From: Celoporthe dispersa
Lineage: Eukaryota; Ascomycota; Sordariomycetes; Diaporthales; Cryphonectriaceae
Assembly (NCBI GenBank): GCA_016584495.1
Contig: WAID01000003.1
Span: forward strand, 3,286,001-3,350,000
Length of the DNA: 64,000 bases
Direction of reading: 5' to 3'
Shown here: in pieces, positions 45,391 to 56,667 of the stretch
How the letters are laid out: each line of letters starts with the position of its first letter
How positions within the stretch are numbered: the stretch's first letter is position 1
Notes under the pieces: generated by a model
What the model was told of the DNA's origin: nothing
Database searches by the model: none
The model's input: the letters and a program-made list of their open reading frames with translations, nothing else
Position numbers and translations under genes: made by a program

Positions 45391-46289
45391 ATGGGTTACT
45401 TTGACGAGGATGGTAAGTGTTACCCACCCCCAGTTCTGCTTTAGTTATGGTTTTTTTTTCTTGATGATGCAAACTACATGTATCAATCTGGTCCCACCTG
45501 CCCCTCTCCCTCCTCCTTTTCCCCTTACGATTTCCCTTTCGCCTCCAATCTGAATGCCTCCCCGCTGTAGGCCATCATCACTCTTTCCGGCACGGCCTCC
45601 ATAAGCTGGCGGACCGTGTCATCCACCCTGAGGGGCATCATCATCATCATCATCATCGTCATCACAAGGCCGGGGAGGTGGTGGAGGCCCGGGAGAGCCG
45701 CCCTCGACATGAACACTCGGCTTACTCTGAGGACTCTGCGCCCTATACAGTCACCATCCCCTGCCACCACATCCGGATCGGCGATATCCTTATGCTCCAG
45801 GGCCACCCGTGCCAGGTGATCCGCATCTCGAGCTCCAATGCCACCGGCCAGCACCGCTACCTGGGTGTCGACCTGTTCACCAAGCAGCTCCACGAGGAGT
45901 CCTCCCAGATCCACAACCCGGCGCCCAGCGTCGTCGTCCAGACCATGCGCGGTCCCATCATGAAGCAGTACCGTGTCCTTGACCTCCAGGACGGCCACGG
46001 TAAGTCTTGTCGTTCTTTGTTTTTGGGGGAGGGGGCGCCACTTTCCTCCCGCCTTATTCTCTCTCCGTCCGACACGCAACAAGAAGCTGACGTTGTGACC
46101 TCAGTCGTCGCCATGACCGAGACGGGAGACGTCAAGCAGAGCCTGCCGGTCAGCGAACAGTCCAACCTGTGGGAGCGCCTGACCAAGGCCTTCGACTCGG
46201 GCCGGGGATCCCTGCGTGTGCTGGTGGTTCACCACCACGGCAAGGAGATGGCGGTGGACATGAAGGTGCTGCACGGCTCGTCGCTGTAG
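45391..46289 (+). CDS. hex1: Woronin body major protein HEX1
   Basis: HEX1 self-assembles into the crystalline core of Woronin bodies, peroxisome-derived organelles that plug septal pores after wounding. It is restricted to Pezizomycotina. Exons: 45391-45412 (MGYFDEDG), 45571-45999 and 46105-46289, 211 residues, no frame break. A His-rich N-terminal part (seven CAT codons at 45636-45656) leads to the eIF5A-like domain: YTVTIPCHHIRIGDILMLQG, HPCQVIRISSSNATGQHRYL, GVDLFTKQLHEESS, VVAMTETGDVKQSLPV and RGSLRVLVVHHHGKEMAVDM. The protein ends HGSSL; the family ends in the peroxisomal signal SRL, so the -2 Arg is replaced by Ser. The short start is chosen because MGYxDEDG opens known HEX1 proteins as I recall them; the upstream frame may add a longer isoform. 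Confidence 0.93.
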
Positions 46290-47188
46290 AGGAGGGCGAG
46301 GAAGAGGTATTGGTGAGACCATAGTGGGCGGTGTCAAGCCCGAGGGCGTCTCTTCCCTTTCCCCCCCGCCTGGTGATCCACTGTAGCTCGCCGTCCCTCC
46401 CCCCCTGAGGTGCGGCTCTGAGCTCGGTGTTGATCTCTCGCGGAGGGGGGCGCCACTGGTGCTTGCCGTATTTTTTTTCTTCTTTCTTCTTTCTCTCTTC
46501 ACTGTCGGCATGAGGTAATGACGGGTTTCCTTTTTTTTTTTTTTTTATGACGGCACAAGTGAATGCTCCAAAGCTCAAGGGAAAACGTACATTCTTGTGG
46601 ATCCGGGCCTGTTTGGAAAAGAAAAGGATCAAGACACAAAAGGCGAATTGGCACGACTGGGTCCTGTGGTGGTTTCTTGGGGACCCCAGGAATCTCCCGG
46701 CTCGGTATTTCCATGTCAGGATGATATAGAAATAGGTAGTCTTTTGTGTGTACATGGACCTCAGGATATAATCGAGACTGAAGCATTGGGGATATATATA
46801 TATCTTGTTGTGTTGTACCTGAGCGTGCCTGTACGTCCTCGACGTTGGATCGATTGTGTGTGTGTGTGTGTGTGTGTGCCCGTGCTGCGTGACCACCCAG
46901 GGGTGCTCCTCTGCAGCAGGAAAGAGTACCTTGCTGGCTCTGTAGTGGCTGGAGTGGATGGCTTAAGCTAAGGGCGGGGGGAATGGATCCACCCCTCGGA
47001 TCTGATAAGCACCATCTTCCCTCCTCGTTTCATTGGGAAGCCCTCCACTCTCGCCCTCTCTCTCTCTCTCTGTTTCCCCTCCTAGTGACAATTCTCCCAA
47101 TCCCTGCCTTGTATTGCTCATACATACAACATATCACACACACCGCTGCACAGCAAGGCACAGTCAAGTGGCTGTGAACAGAGCAGCC
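46290..47188. other. Intergenic region, no gene seen
   Basis: hex1 3' flank and bleomycin hydrolase promoter. T-run near 46530-46546 and a GT array at 46855-46878. Confidence 0.6.
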
Positions 47189-49095
47189 ATGGGTGCGAAC
47201 CAGTCCACGCCATCGTCTGCCGCCGCCGGGAGGGTTGTCGCCGAGCGCCTCCGCGCCCTGGACCGGGAGAAGAGACAGGCCGTCAACGAGGACGGCTTCG
47301 TCGAGGTCGATGGCCCGCCCAACGAGAAGACCCTCGGTGCGCTGAGGCACTCGCCTTCCACCCTCGACGTCGGAGAGCTGGAGGCCTGGCAGACCAGGCT
47401 CCTGGAGGATCCCAAGAACAGGTAAGTTATGACTACTCTTACCTTGTTTCGTGTGTGTGTGTGTGTGTGTGTGTCGCGCGAGGAGACCTGGTGGATGGTT
47501 TACATTTCCCCTCTCGCTGATACCCGGAAACAGGCTGGCCCTCTCGGCCCTGTCCGCCGCCAACCCTCGTGACATCCTCACCTCGCGCTCCGCCAAGATC
47601 GCCGACCAGCAGGTCTACAACATCAAGATCCCCTTCGAGGGTGCGCCCATCACCAACCAGCGCAGCAGTGGCCGGTGCTGGCTGTTTGCCGCCACCAACG
47701 TCTTCCGGGTCGCCCTCATGCAAAAGTATAACCTGGAGTCGTTTGAGCTGAGCCAGGCATGGCTGTTCTTCTGGTAGGCCGGCCTCGTCCTCCGTCCCTC
47801 TTCTGGACCTTTTTTTTTTTTTTTTTTTTGTGAAAGAAGAAGAGCAACAAAAAAAAAAAAAAAAAAAAGAGAACAGCGCTGACTCTCTGGTCCAACCATC
47901 AGGGACAAGCTGGAGAAGGCAAACTTCTTCCTCGAGCAGATCATCGACACAGCTGACCTGGACCTGGACTCGCGGCTCGTCCAGACTCTTGTCCAGGCGC
48001 CGCTCTCTGATGGCGGTCAGTGGGATATGGTCTACAACCTCGTGACCAAGTACGGACTGGGTATGTGTTTTTTCATCTCTCTCTCTCTCTAGCAGTGGCT
48101 GACCGCGCACACCTTCTCTATACAGTCCCTCAGGTTCTCTACCCCGACTCCTTCAACGCCAAGTCCAGCTCGACCATCAACTCCCTCATCTTCACCAAGC
48201 TGCGCGAGGATGCCCTCATCCTCCGGTCCATGCTCAAGTCGCCCTCCACCACGGCGTCCTCCGTCGCCGCCGCCAAGGCCAAGATGGTCAAGGAGATCCA
48301 CGCCATCCTCACGCTGACCCTGGGTCCGCCCCCCACCCCCAGCGACGAGTTCACCTGGCAGTTTGTCGACAAGAGCGGCCGGGCCAGGGAGGTCCGCGCC
48401 ACACCCCTCGGCTTCGCGGGCGACATCTGGAGCGCCGACTTCCGCGTGACCTCGTCGGTCCTGGCGGGCCTCGTCTCGCTGGTGCACGACCCGCGCAACC
48501 CGCCCCTGTCGCTGCTGACCGTCGACAGGCTGGGCAACATCGTCGGCGGCCGGGGCATCACCTACATCAACGTGGACATGCAGACCCTCAAGGACGCCTG
48601 CGTCAGCATGCTCAAGGCCGGCCTGCCCGTCTTCTTCGGCAGCGACGTCGGCAAGTTCAGCGACGCGTCGGGCGTCATGGACCTGGCCCTCATCGACTAC
48701 GAGCTCGGCTTCAACGTGGGCATGCTGGGCATGGACAAGGCCGCGCGCCTGCGGACGGGCGAGAGCGCCATGACGCATGCCATGGTCCTTACTGCCGTGC
48801 ATGTCGACGAGAAGACGGGCAAGACGGTCAGGTGGCGGGTGCAGAACAGCTGGGGTGCAGACCGCGGCATGGAAGGGTGGTGGGTCATGAGTGATGCCTG
48901 GTATGTGCCTGTCTCTGTCTCTTTTCCTGCGCGCTGGTGCGGATCTGGTCTTGCTGACGCCTCTCTCACAGGATGGACGAGTTCGTCTACCAGGCCGTGG
49001 TCGACCCCAAATTCTTGTCCAGAGAGGTCAGGGATGTGCGCAAGAAGGAGCCTATCGTCCTCCCTCTCTGGGATCCCATGGGCGCTCTCGCATAA
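47189..49095 (+). CDS. lap3: Bleomycin hydrolase (cysteine aminopeptidase, Lap3/Gal6 family)
   Basis: A cytosolic hexameric C1-family aminopeptidase that also hydrolyses homocysteine thiolactone and bleomycin. Catalytic triad: Cys126 in SSGRCWLFA, His428 in AMTHAMVLTAV, Asn451 in VQNSWGADRG. The C-terminal arm ends DPMGALA; in the family this tail is self-trimmed and lies in the active site. Five exons: 47189-47421, 47534-47773, 47903-48060, 48126-48900 and 48972-49095, all GT-AG and in phase, 509 residues, no frame break. The N-terminus is about 50 residues longer than yeast Gal6 and begins MGANQST, which fits an N-myristoylation site (Gly2, Ser6). Intron 1 holds a (GT)12 array; intron 2 a T20/A20 inverted repeat. 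Confidence 0.95.
47451..47474. repeat. (GT)12 in intron 1 of the bleomycin hydrolase gene
   Basis: A perfect array within intron 47422-47533. Confidence 0.9.
47810..47868. repeat. T20 / A20 inverted repeat in intron 2 of the bleomycin hydrolase gene
   Basis: A run of 20 T (47810-47829) and a run of 20 A (47849-47868), separated by 19 bases, inside the 129-nt intron 47774-47902. A branch-like GCTGAC follows at about 47877. Confidence 0.85.
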
Positions 49096-52000
49096 GGGGT
49101 ATTATCCGCTGGTTGAGACCCACTGGAATTCCTGTTTCCCCCGGGCACCGCAGCAGTACAGCCCCATCCATCTGTTCCCCTCGGATATGTGTGTTCCCCT
49201 TCGTATAGAAGACAGACCACGCCAATGCATGCCACAGGAGGCTGCAGTACAAGTATATTCAGATATATGCGTATAATATGACTCGACTTGCATGAGAAAG
49301 TGGTACGCATTACGTCAAACAGGAAACATCGGGACGCAGATATCCTCGGTCAATCAGCCTGCCACCCCCTCTTTCATGTTGGCCGGGTGTAGCCCGACGT
49401 GCCCGACAGAGAGCAGGATGAGCCGCCATGTCTATTTTCACCCAAGCACTGTAAGGCCTCGCGATAACATGATGTGCGAGCTGCGGCGGGTACCCCGGTG
49501 CAGACAGAGCCCAGTTGACCTGTCACACAGACCATTTGACCTGGCCTGGCCTGCATGCGTCAAGAAGACTCCCTTATCTGCATGGGAGACGGGGTGAGAT
49601 GAGAGGCGAAAAGAGGGAAAGAAAAGAGAAAAAAAGAGTCAGCACACGTATAGACCGTTCTTTGCCATCCTCTCCGGCCCCCCTCTACTTTGTTAGGCCA
49701 ACCCAGACATGCATACTTAAAGTACATGGCAAGTATATACATACTGTAGGGGCGGCTGCTTGTTTGTACTGATGGAGGTGATGAGTCGCTTCGATTGAAC
49801 TTCGCCTCTGCCAACGAAAAAATAATAATAATAATAATAAAAAATTGGGGAGCCTCAAAGGACCTGCCTAGGCCTGGCTGGATGAGCTGGCATGCTGTGG
49901 CCTCCTCCTCGAGGGAGCGGAAAGGAGAAAAGAAAATACATTGTGGTGTTCAGATGTGTCAATATCATTTGCGTACAGGTAGTAATGATGAGCTGGGTGG
50001 GGAACACCAACGCGCCAGGTGCGGCTCACTTGGTCTCTTTTTTTTTTTCTTCTTCTCTTCTTCTTTGCCCCCACACCATAAAAAGGGTTGACTTGGGTTG
50101 AATCAGCGTGTACAAAGTACAATACTATGTATAGTCCTTCTCTCACGAGATCGACTTTTCTTCGGGCACCAACGCCCAATCTTCTCATCTGGGCCAACAT
50201 GACAGGACCCCGCCGGCGGTTCGAGACCTCAGCCTCCTGTGGAGTGTGCCCCCCCCCAATCTGGCTGGAACAGGTTCCTTAGTAATTACTACAACTGTAC
50301 TGTACTGTGGTGGCATGTGCACACACATAGACCACCCAGCCCCCCTTTCAGCTGGAGGGCGGGACAGAAACCCAAGGGTCAGGCACCAATGAAGCAGACA
50401 GGTTCTGAACGACCTGAGGGTGGAGAGTTTTATGAATGGCCGTAGAACACGTGTTTACGTGTGTGTATGCGTGTAAGCTTGGGGGGGGCTGATCCTTACC
50501 AGGTTGGGGGTTGTGAGGTCTGCTTCATTCTATCATCATCATCACACCTGCAGATGGGTGATGGGGTGTGGTTCGACAGGCTCCGGTCCAGGCTGCGAAG
50601 GAGGAGAAAAGAGAGGTGCGTGGTGTTGGTGGGGGGGGAGGGGAGGAGGAGAGAGACACCATCTCCAGCCCTCACTCATCTCCGTGGCGACTACAGAGAG
50701 AAAGAGTGGGATGGTCAACGGCAGGATGGCCAGCCAATGTGGAGAAAGAGGAGGACGTCTCCGAGGGCCAAATGCGGCATCGCGAACGGGACAGCACCGA
50801 TAGCTGTGACCCGTGATCCGAAGTGTGGTGTGGTATCGAGACGTAGCGTGTACATTGTAGCATCACACTGTATCCTGTGTATGTACAGAGGTATGTACCA
50901 TAGGATTTTTGCACAGCAAGGACGTGGCGACCTGGGGGTTCTCCAGGGCAGAAGCAGATTGGCCGTTGTATCCGGAGTTTCAGGGCCTGGCCAACAACGT
51001 GGCAGTAGTAACATTTTGGTAAAGGGTACCGGCCTTGTTGACGTAGCATCATTCATCGAGACCCCGCCCGCTCGCCCGCCTTATTTTGAGCAGCAGCAGC
51101 ACCCACCACTACATATATGTGTGCCGGCGATGCGCATATATAGTAGTATACATGAATACTATGTGGGCTGCTTTCTAGCTCCTCGTATCTTGGGGGGGGG
51201 GGCAGTCGAGTAGTTTTTCTGGTGAGAGTGGGTTCGAAGCAAGGAAAAAGACCCTGCCTTACCTACTACTACCATGTAACATAGTACCTGCAGAGAAGAA
51301 AAGAAGAAAGAAAGAAAGAAAAAAAAGTGCCAGCGCAGGGCCCAACGTCATTCCAGGCGGTGATGTCAGAGAGGACCCCTGACAGCTCACTGATGCTCGA
51401 GTGGTGGCGGGGTGGAAACGCGCAGGGCCTAGCTAGAGGCCTAGCAAGGGGCCTGGGAGGGAACTCTGCTGATCCACCATTGGGAGGGGATCAGAACAGC
51501 GAGGATCCCCTCCCCCCGCCGGCCAGGAACCCCCCTGCACGGCCCTGAGCTTGAATGTCGACCTGGCACCCGGCAACAGGCCTGGTGGTCCCCTGTACCT
51601 TGGCACACCATAGACACCCGATATCCATCCTCGCGAGAGCTTCACCCTGGCGAACGTTCATCCCCACCCCCGGTTCCTGCATACTGCTATGTACGGGAGA
51701 TGATGCCCAGCGTGCCAGGCAGGGCCTGGTCAGGAGGTCAAGACATGGACGGCCTGCTGCAGGGGTTGTTGGGTGGTGGTAGGAGAACTAGTGGGAGGGG
51801 CCAAGGTTTGAGGTCTGAAGGTGAGAGAGAGAGGGAGGGGGTGAAGGGGAGGGGAGGGGGGGAGGGGGCGGGCAAGAAGAGACGGAGGGCGAGGGCAGGA
51901 GGGGAAGGAAAGTCGAGCCACTCCCTCCTCCCACTGCCCAACTAGCCACTAACCATTGACCACTTGGGAGGCTACCACCACTGGCACTGACTGGCCCCGA

Positions 52001-53564
52001 CTGGCCCCCCTCCCCCCCAAACAGCCCCTGCCTGATCACTCTCCAGGGCCTCCCCCTCCCAACTACACCTATCAGGTACAGTACAGCGGATTGCTTCATG
52101 GTGGAAGTTGCCTCTGGAATAATTTTTTTTCCCCTTCTCCCCACCCCCTGCCAGGTGACACTGCTGGGTGGAGGAGGGAGACACATGCATGTGCATGAAT
52201 GCCCTGTCTGCCAGTGCCGAGTCCCCTCTCTGGTACCCACGCAACCTTTTTTTCTTTTCTTTTCTTTTTCTTTTTTTTTTTCCCTTTCCAGGCTGGATGG
52301 AATGAATCTGCCATGGTTACGTCCTGCTATAGTGCATGCTACGTATACAGTACTTACATAGCATACCTTGGACAGTCAGTCAGGCCAGTCCTATTTTCTG
52401 CCCTCCTGCTGATCCCGTAACTTTTCTTCCCACCCCTCCTCCTCCCTAACCCCACCTGTTGTTTCTGTCGACCCCTTCCTATATACCCTCCCTTCTGCTC
52501 ACCAAGAACGGTAGCGACGGGGCCCTCCTTTTTTTTTCCCTTTCTTTTTGCTCTCCAAATCTTGATCTCGACTTGCACTGGTTGTCAGCATCGGAGGGTG
52601 CTGCTGGGCTTCTGCCTCGGGCTCCTCTTGTCAGGCTGTTGTTGTGCTGTGTGTGGTACGTCCTCAACCGCCTGGTGTCTTTTGTCTTTTCCATCTGCCT
52701 TGTCCTCGTCCTCCCGGCTCCCGAGTCCCCCCCTCCGCCCTTGTACCATTCATGGGCATTTCTGCGAGGACTCGGTGGACAGGACAGGATGTTCCCATCT
52801 CCCTCCCTTGGCGATACACTTTTCACTCACACAATCTCCTAGCAGACAGTCACGACGACTACATTTCTCGACCGCCACCTTCTTCTTCAAGGCGAATAAG
52901 CAGGCAGGACGTCTTGCGTCTTTCTTGGCCCCAGGAATCTCACTCCTCCGCCTCCAGCCGAATCGGGCCACACCAGGAGGACCCCTCCCTCGCTCCTCCT
53001 CCTCCTCCTCTTCCGTCTTCCCCCCTTCTCTCCTCTGACCTCGTCCTCTTTTTTACCTCCCGACAATATATAAGATACGCTGCCACACCCGCCAGACAGA
53101 GCCGAGCGCTCAGGGTCACCACACCGGCTTCGTCCTCTCTTCTCCTCTCGTGCCGCCCTTGAGGGAGGCACCCTGTTGCCGTCCCGCGCTATACAACCAC
53201 ACATCCCGGCGGCCGCTCGTCTCTGACACGCATAAGGCTATCTGTCTCCAGTTCCCCCCGCCGCCCACGGTTCCCCCTTCCTCTCCCCTCCTCCCCTGCG
53301 AACCTTGGATACTCGACCGCAACCTCGCCGCTCCTCCGACGGCAGCGTCACGCACTCGTACAGAACATAACAAGGTGTATGCGCTTGTCCTGACCCGCCC
53401 GCGCCATTCCCCTGAGCAACACATTCCTCACATCCCTTCCGCCACCACCGCCGCTGCGCTCGCAGCCCGGTTCGGGTCGGGTCGGCCCCGCCTTGTCGAC
53501 TTTCCCTCCTACAGGCTTCATAGCGCCACGCTCGCCCGCCGGCTCCTGGCCTGGGCCTGTCGCC
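49096..53564. other. Long gene-free region
   Basis: 4.5 kb with no supportable gene. It holds (AAT)n near 49822, T-runs near 50040 and 52250, G/A-rich blocks at 51780-51930 and a C/T-rich leader (52430-53500) leading into the next gene. Open frames are short or repeat-derived. The last kilobase is probably promoter and 5' leader. Confidence 0.55.
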
Positions 53565-56500
53565 ATGGGGGACCGCTACGATCGCCCAGGGAGGAGGTCG
53601 CCCATCTACGACTATGGGCGCGCCTCCCTGCCGAGCGTGCCCACCACCTACTACGGCGGTGATATCCACGTCACGCCTGTGCCGCGCTACGAGACAACCA
53701 TTGCCCAGCCGCGCCACCACAACACCGCGGCCACCACCACGGCCACGGCCACCACCACCACCGGCCACCACCACCGGCGCCGCAACTCCAACTCCATCTC
53801 CAACGACTGGCGCGGTCCCAACATCCCCGTCACCACGACCACCTACACCGTGAAGAAGGACCCCGTCACCAGGAGCTCCAGCGTCAGGGGAGCACAGCCG
53901 CGCCCGGAGCTCCACCATCGACGCGGCGGGCAGGAGACCGCCCATCATCGTGACCACCCGCCAGGCCAAGGAGACGGCCTCCTCCTCCTCCGCACTGCAC
54001 CCCTCCAGGGATGTTCCCCAGAGCCCTCTCCCCGGCCGGGACCGGGACCGGGGCAGGAATACCTACAGGGAGGACGACGGCTACCTGATCTCCCAGCCCG
54101 CGTCCTCTATGCGTTCCCGCAGCCACAGCCGCTACGCCATGGACAGGGACAGCCGCCGCGCGTCGGCCATCCTGACCACGCCGACCCTGGACGACGAGGA
54201 GTTCCGGCGCCTGAGGCAGAGGACCAACGACGAGCGGCTCATGCCCTCCTGGAACGAACCCCGCCGCGAGCGGCCCTCGTCGTACTATGGCAACCCGGCC
54301 CGGCACAGCTCCACGGCGGCGGCGGCGGCGGACCTGGGCGACTCGGGATACGAGTACACCGGCCCTGGTGCCCTGCTCCGCTATGACCTGGACAACGACC
54401 GCCATCACCCGACATACTACCGCCCCAGCGTGACCGCCGGCGACGTCGAGCGCAGGCCGTACGACAGTCGCGCCAGGGGCCCGCCGCCGACGACGCGAGG
54501 CCTGGACAAGGTCAACAGGCGGGTTGTCGAGGACACGGCGGCCGGCATCCCCTATGACCGGCCCCCCATGCGCATGCCCGCATCTACCACGGCCGCCACG
54601 ATCCCCCCACCTCCGTCTGACCGCCGGGCAGGCCAGCTGGAGGTCGCACCCGCGCCCGCCGAGCGCCGCCCCTCGCGCAACGGCCACCGGCCCACGTCGC
54701 TGTACCAGGACGACTACCCCCGCGGGACCCGAGGGCCCGGGAATACTATCGCGAGGATGACGTCGTCGGCGCGCGGGGTCCCGGCCTGAGGGCCGAGGGC
54801 GAGAAGAAGAGGGAAAAGGACACCGCCGTCCGTGAGGACTATGCCCCCGCCCGCGAGCGCCGGCGCGACTCGCGCCTGGAGGAGCGTGAGGCCAGGCGTC
54901 ACTCGGACGAGGAGGAGGACCGCTACGACCGGCAGTACGGCCGGGACCACGGCAGCAGGAGAGAGGAGGCATACCGCCCGGACAGGAAGAGCACCAAGGA
55001 CGACGGCCTCCGCGATGATGACCGCGACAAGGGCAAGCTCCGTGACAAGGTCGCCACGGGCCTCAGCCTCGCAGCCGGCGCGATTGGCCTGGGCGGGGCC
55101 CTGGGCCACGGCCACAAGGACGACAAGGACGACAAGGACGACAAGGGCTCGCCCAGGAGGCGTGGGGACGACGAGGCCAGCAGGGAGGAAGACGCAGAGC
55201 GGCCCAAGCCCTCGAGGAGAGAGGCCGAGGACCGGCCCCGGGATGATGCAGATGCCCCGGGACCCACAAAGAAACCGCGAAAGGACCGCGATCCCGAGGA
55301 TGTCGACGAGAGAGACCGCAACAGGCGCGATGCCGAGGCTCGGCTCAACGGCGACGCCGCCGCGGCCGCTGCTGCTGCGAGGGATCCCAACTCCTCCTCG
55401 GACGAGGGCAAGCCGTCACGACGCCGCCGCCGACCCGCGTCCGCCTTCAAGCCCAACGACACGGCCAGCCTGCAGGCCCTCAAGGACCAGCTCAGGGCCC
55501 AGGAGGAGTCTGACGAGGACAAGGAGAAGAAGGCGGCCAGCAAGGCCCCGTCGCCCGACCGGCGCACCTCGCCCCCGACCTCCCGGGGGAGATGACGACG
55601 CCAGGGAGTCCGCCACGTCGTCTAGGGACGACGCGAGGGGCCGCGAGGCGGCGCCCTCGTCTGCGGCCGAGGACAACAAGCAGGTCAGGGTGCTGTCGCC
55701 CCCCAGGGACAAGGAGGACAAGAAGCCGATCAAGGGCATCCTGAAGCAGCCGAAACCTCAGTTCCCCGAGGAGCCCAACCCCGTGCGCGAGGGTGTTGCC
55801 CCGCACAAGGACGACAAGACGAAGGGCAACGTACCGCCGGGCGCCCGCTGGACCAAGATCAGCCGCAAGCTGGTCAACCCCGAGGCCCTGACGATCGGCA
55901 AGGAGCGTTTCGAGGTCCGGGACGACTTTGTGATTGTGCTTCGCGTACTGAACAAGGAGGAGATCGAGGCCTATACGGCCGCCACGGCACAGCTGAGAGG
56001 TGGGTTGCTCCCTTGACCATTTTCTTGTTTCTGTTTTGTTTTTTCTTTTTTTTCTTTCCCTCTTTTTCTCTTCTCTCCTGCTCTCCGTCCGTCGTCTGCC
56101 GTCCGCCGTCCGTCGCCGTTCGCCGTGTCGTCCACGCCGTGATGCCTTCCTCGTCCTCGTCCGTCCTTGCCGCCCACGCGCTCGCCTTCGCCCTCGTCCC
56201 TCTCCGCCCTGCCGTTCCCCGTGACTCGCGCCCGTGCCTTGTGCCTGTGCTCGTCGTCTCCTTTGTCCTTTCCGGCCGCCGTCTTCTTTTGTTTTTTTTT
56301 TGTCTTTTCTTCTCCGGCCCCTCAGCGCTCTGCAGTTGCAGATCATTTATGAAGATGGGAAAGGCTGACAACCCGCGCAGATATGAGACGCCAGGAGTAT
56401 GAGGACCGGGAGAAGGAGGACGAGCGGGACGACGAAGGGGACGAGCGACGGAAGCCTCACAGGTCACACCGGCGAGACCCACGAGACGAGGAGGAGGACG

Positions 56501-56667
56501 AGAGGCGACGTGAGCGCGAGCCCCGACCGAGGAGACACCGGCATGAGGATGACGGGCCGCTCCGACTTGAGTACTCGGCCGACGACCGTGACCGCCTGCC
56601 GATCCGCAGCCACCGCCACCGAGAACGAGAGCGCGAGAGGGAACCTGTCAGCGTGAGAAACGACTGA
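53565..56667 (+). CDS. DUF8035-type fungal protein, charged and mostly disordered
   Basis: Function unknown. Only the C-terminal block is a recognisable domain: GARWTKISRKLVNPEALTIG then RFEVRDDFVIVLRVLNKEEI, which I recall as the DUF8035 core shared by Pezizomycotina. The rest is low-complexity: Thr/His-rich N-terminus, Arg/Ser/Tyr-rich middle, a Gly/Ala hydrophobic patch (TGLSLAAGAIGLGGALGHG), then DDK tandem repeats and a long Asp/Arg/Lys region. Exon 1 is 53565-55999 and exon 2 is 56381-56667 (381-nt GT-AG intron, long for this window). Exon 2 encodes a charged tail ending REPVSVRND. Three breaks are needed: an extra base in the G4 at 53887-53890, one missing near 54735, and an extra in the G5 at 55585-55589. 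The corrected length is 906 codons. Upstream in-frame ATGs (53493) would lengthen the N-terminus. Confidence 0.78.

Noticed and set aside
50210..50250. GGTTCGA-like tRNA B-box
   Set aside because: No matching A-box or cloverleaf could be formed around it.
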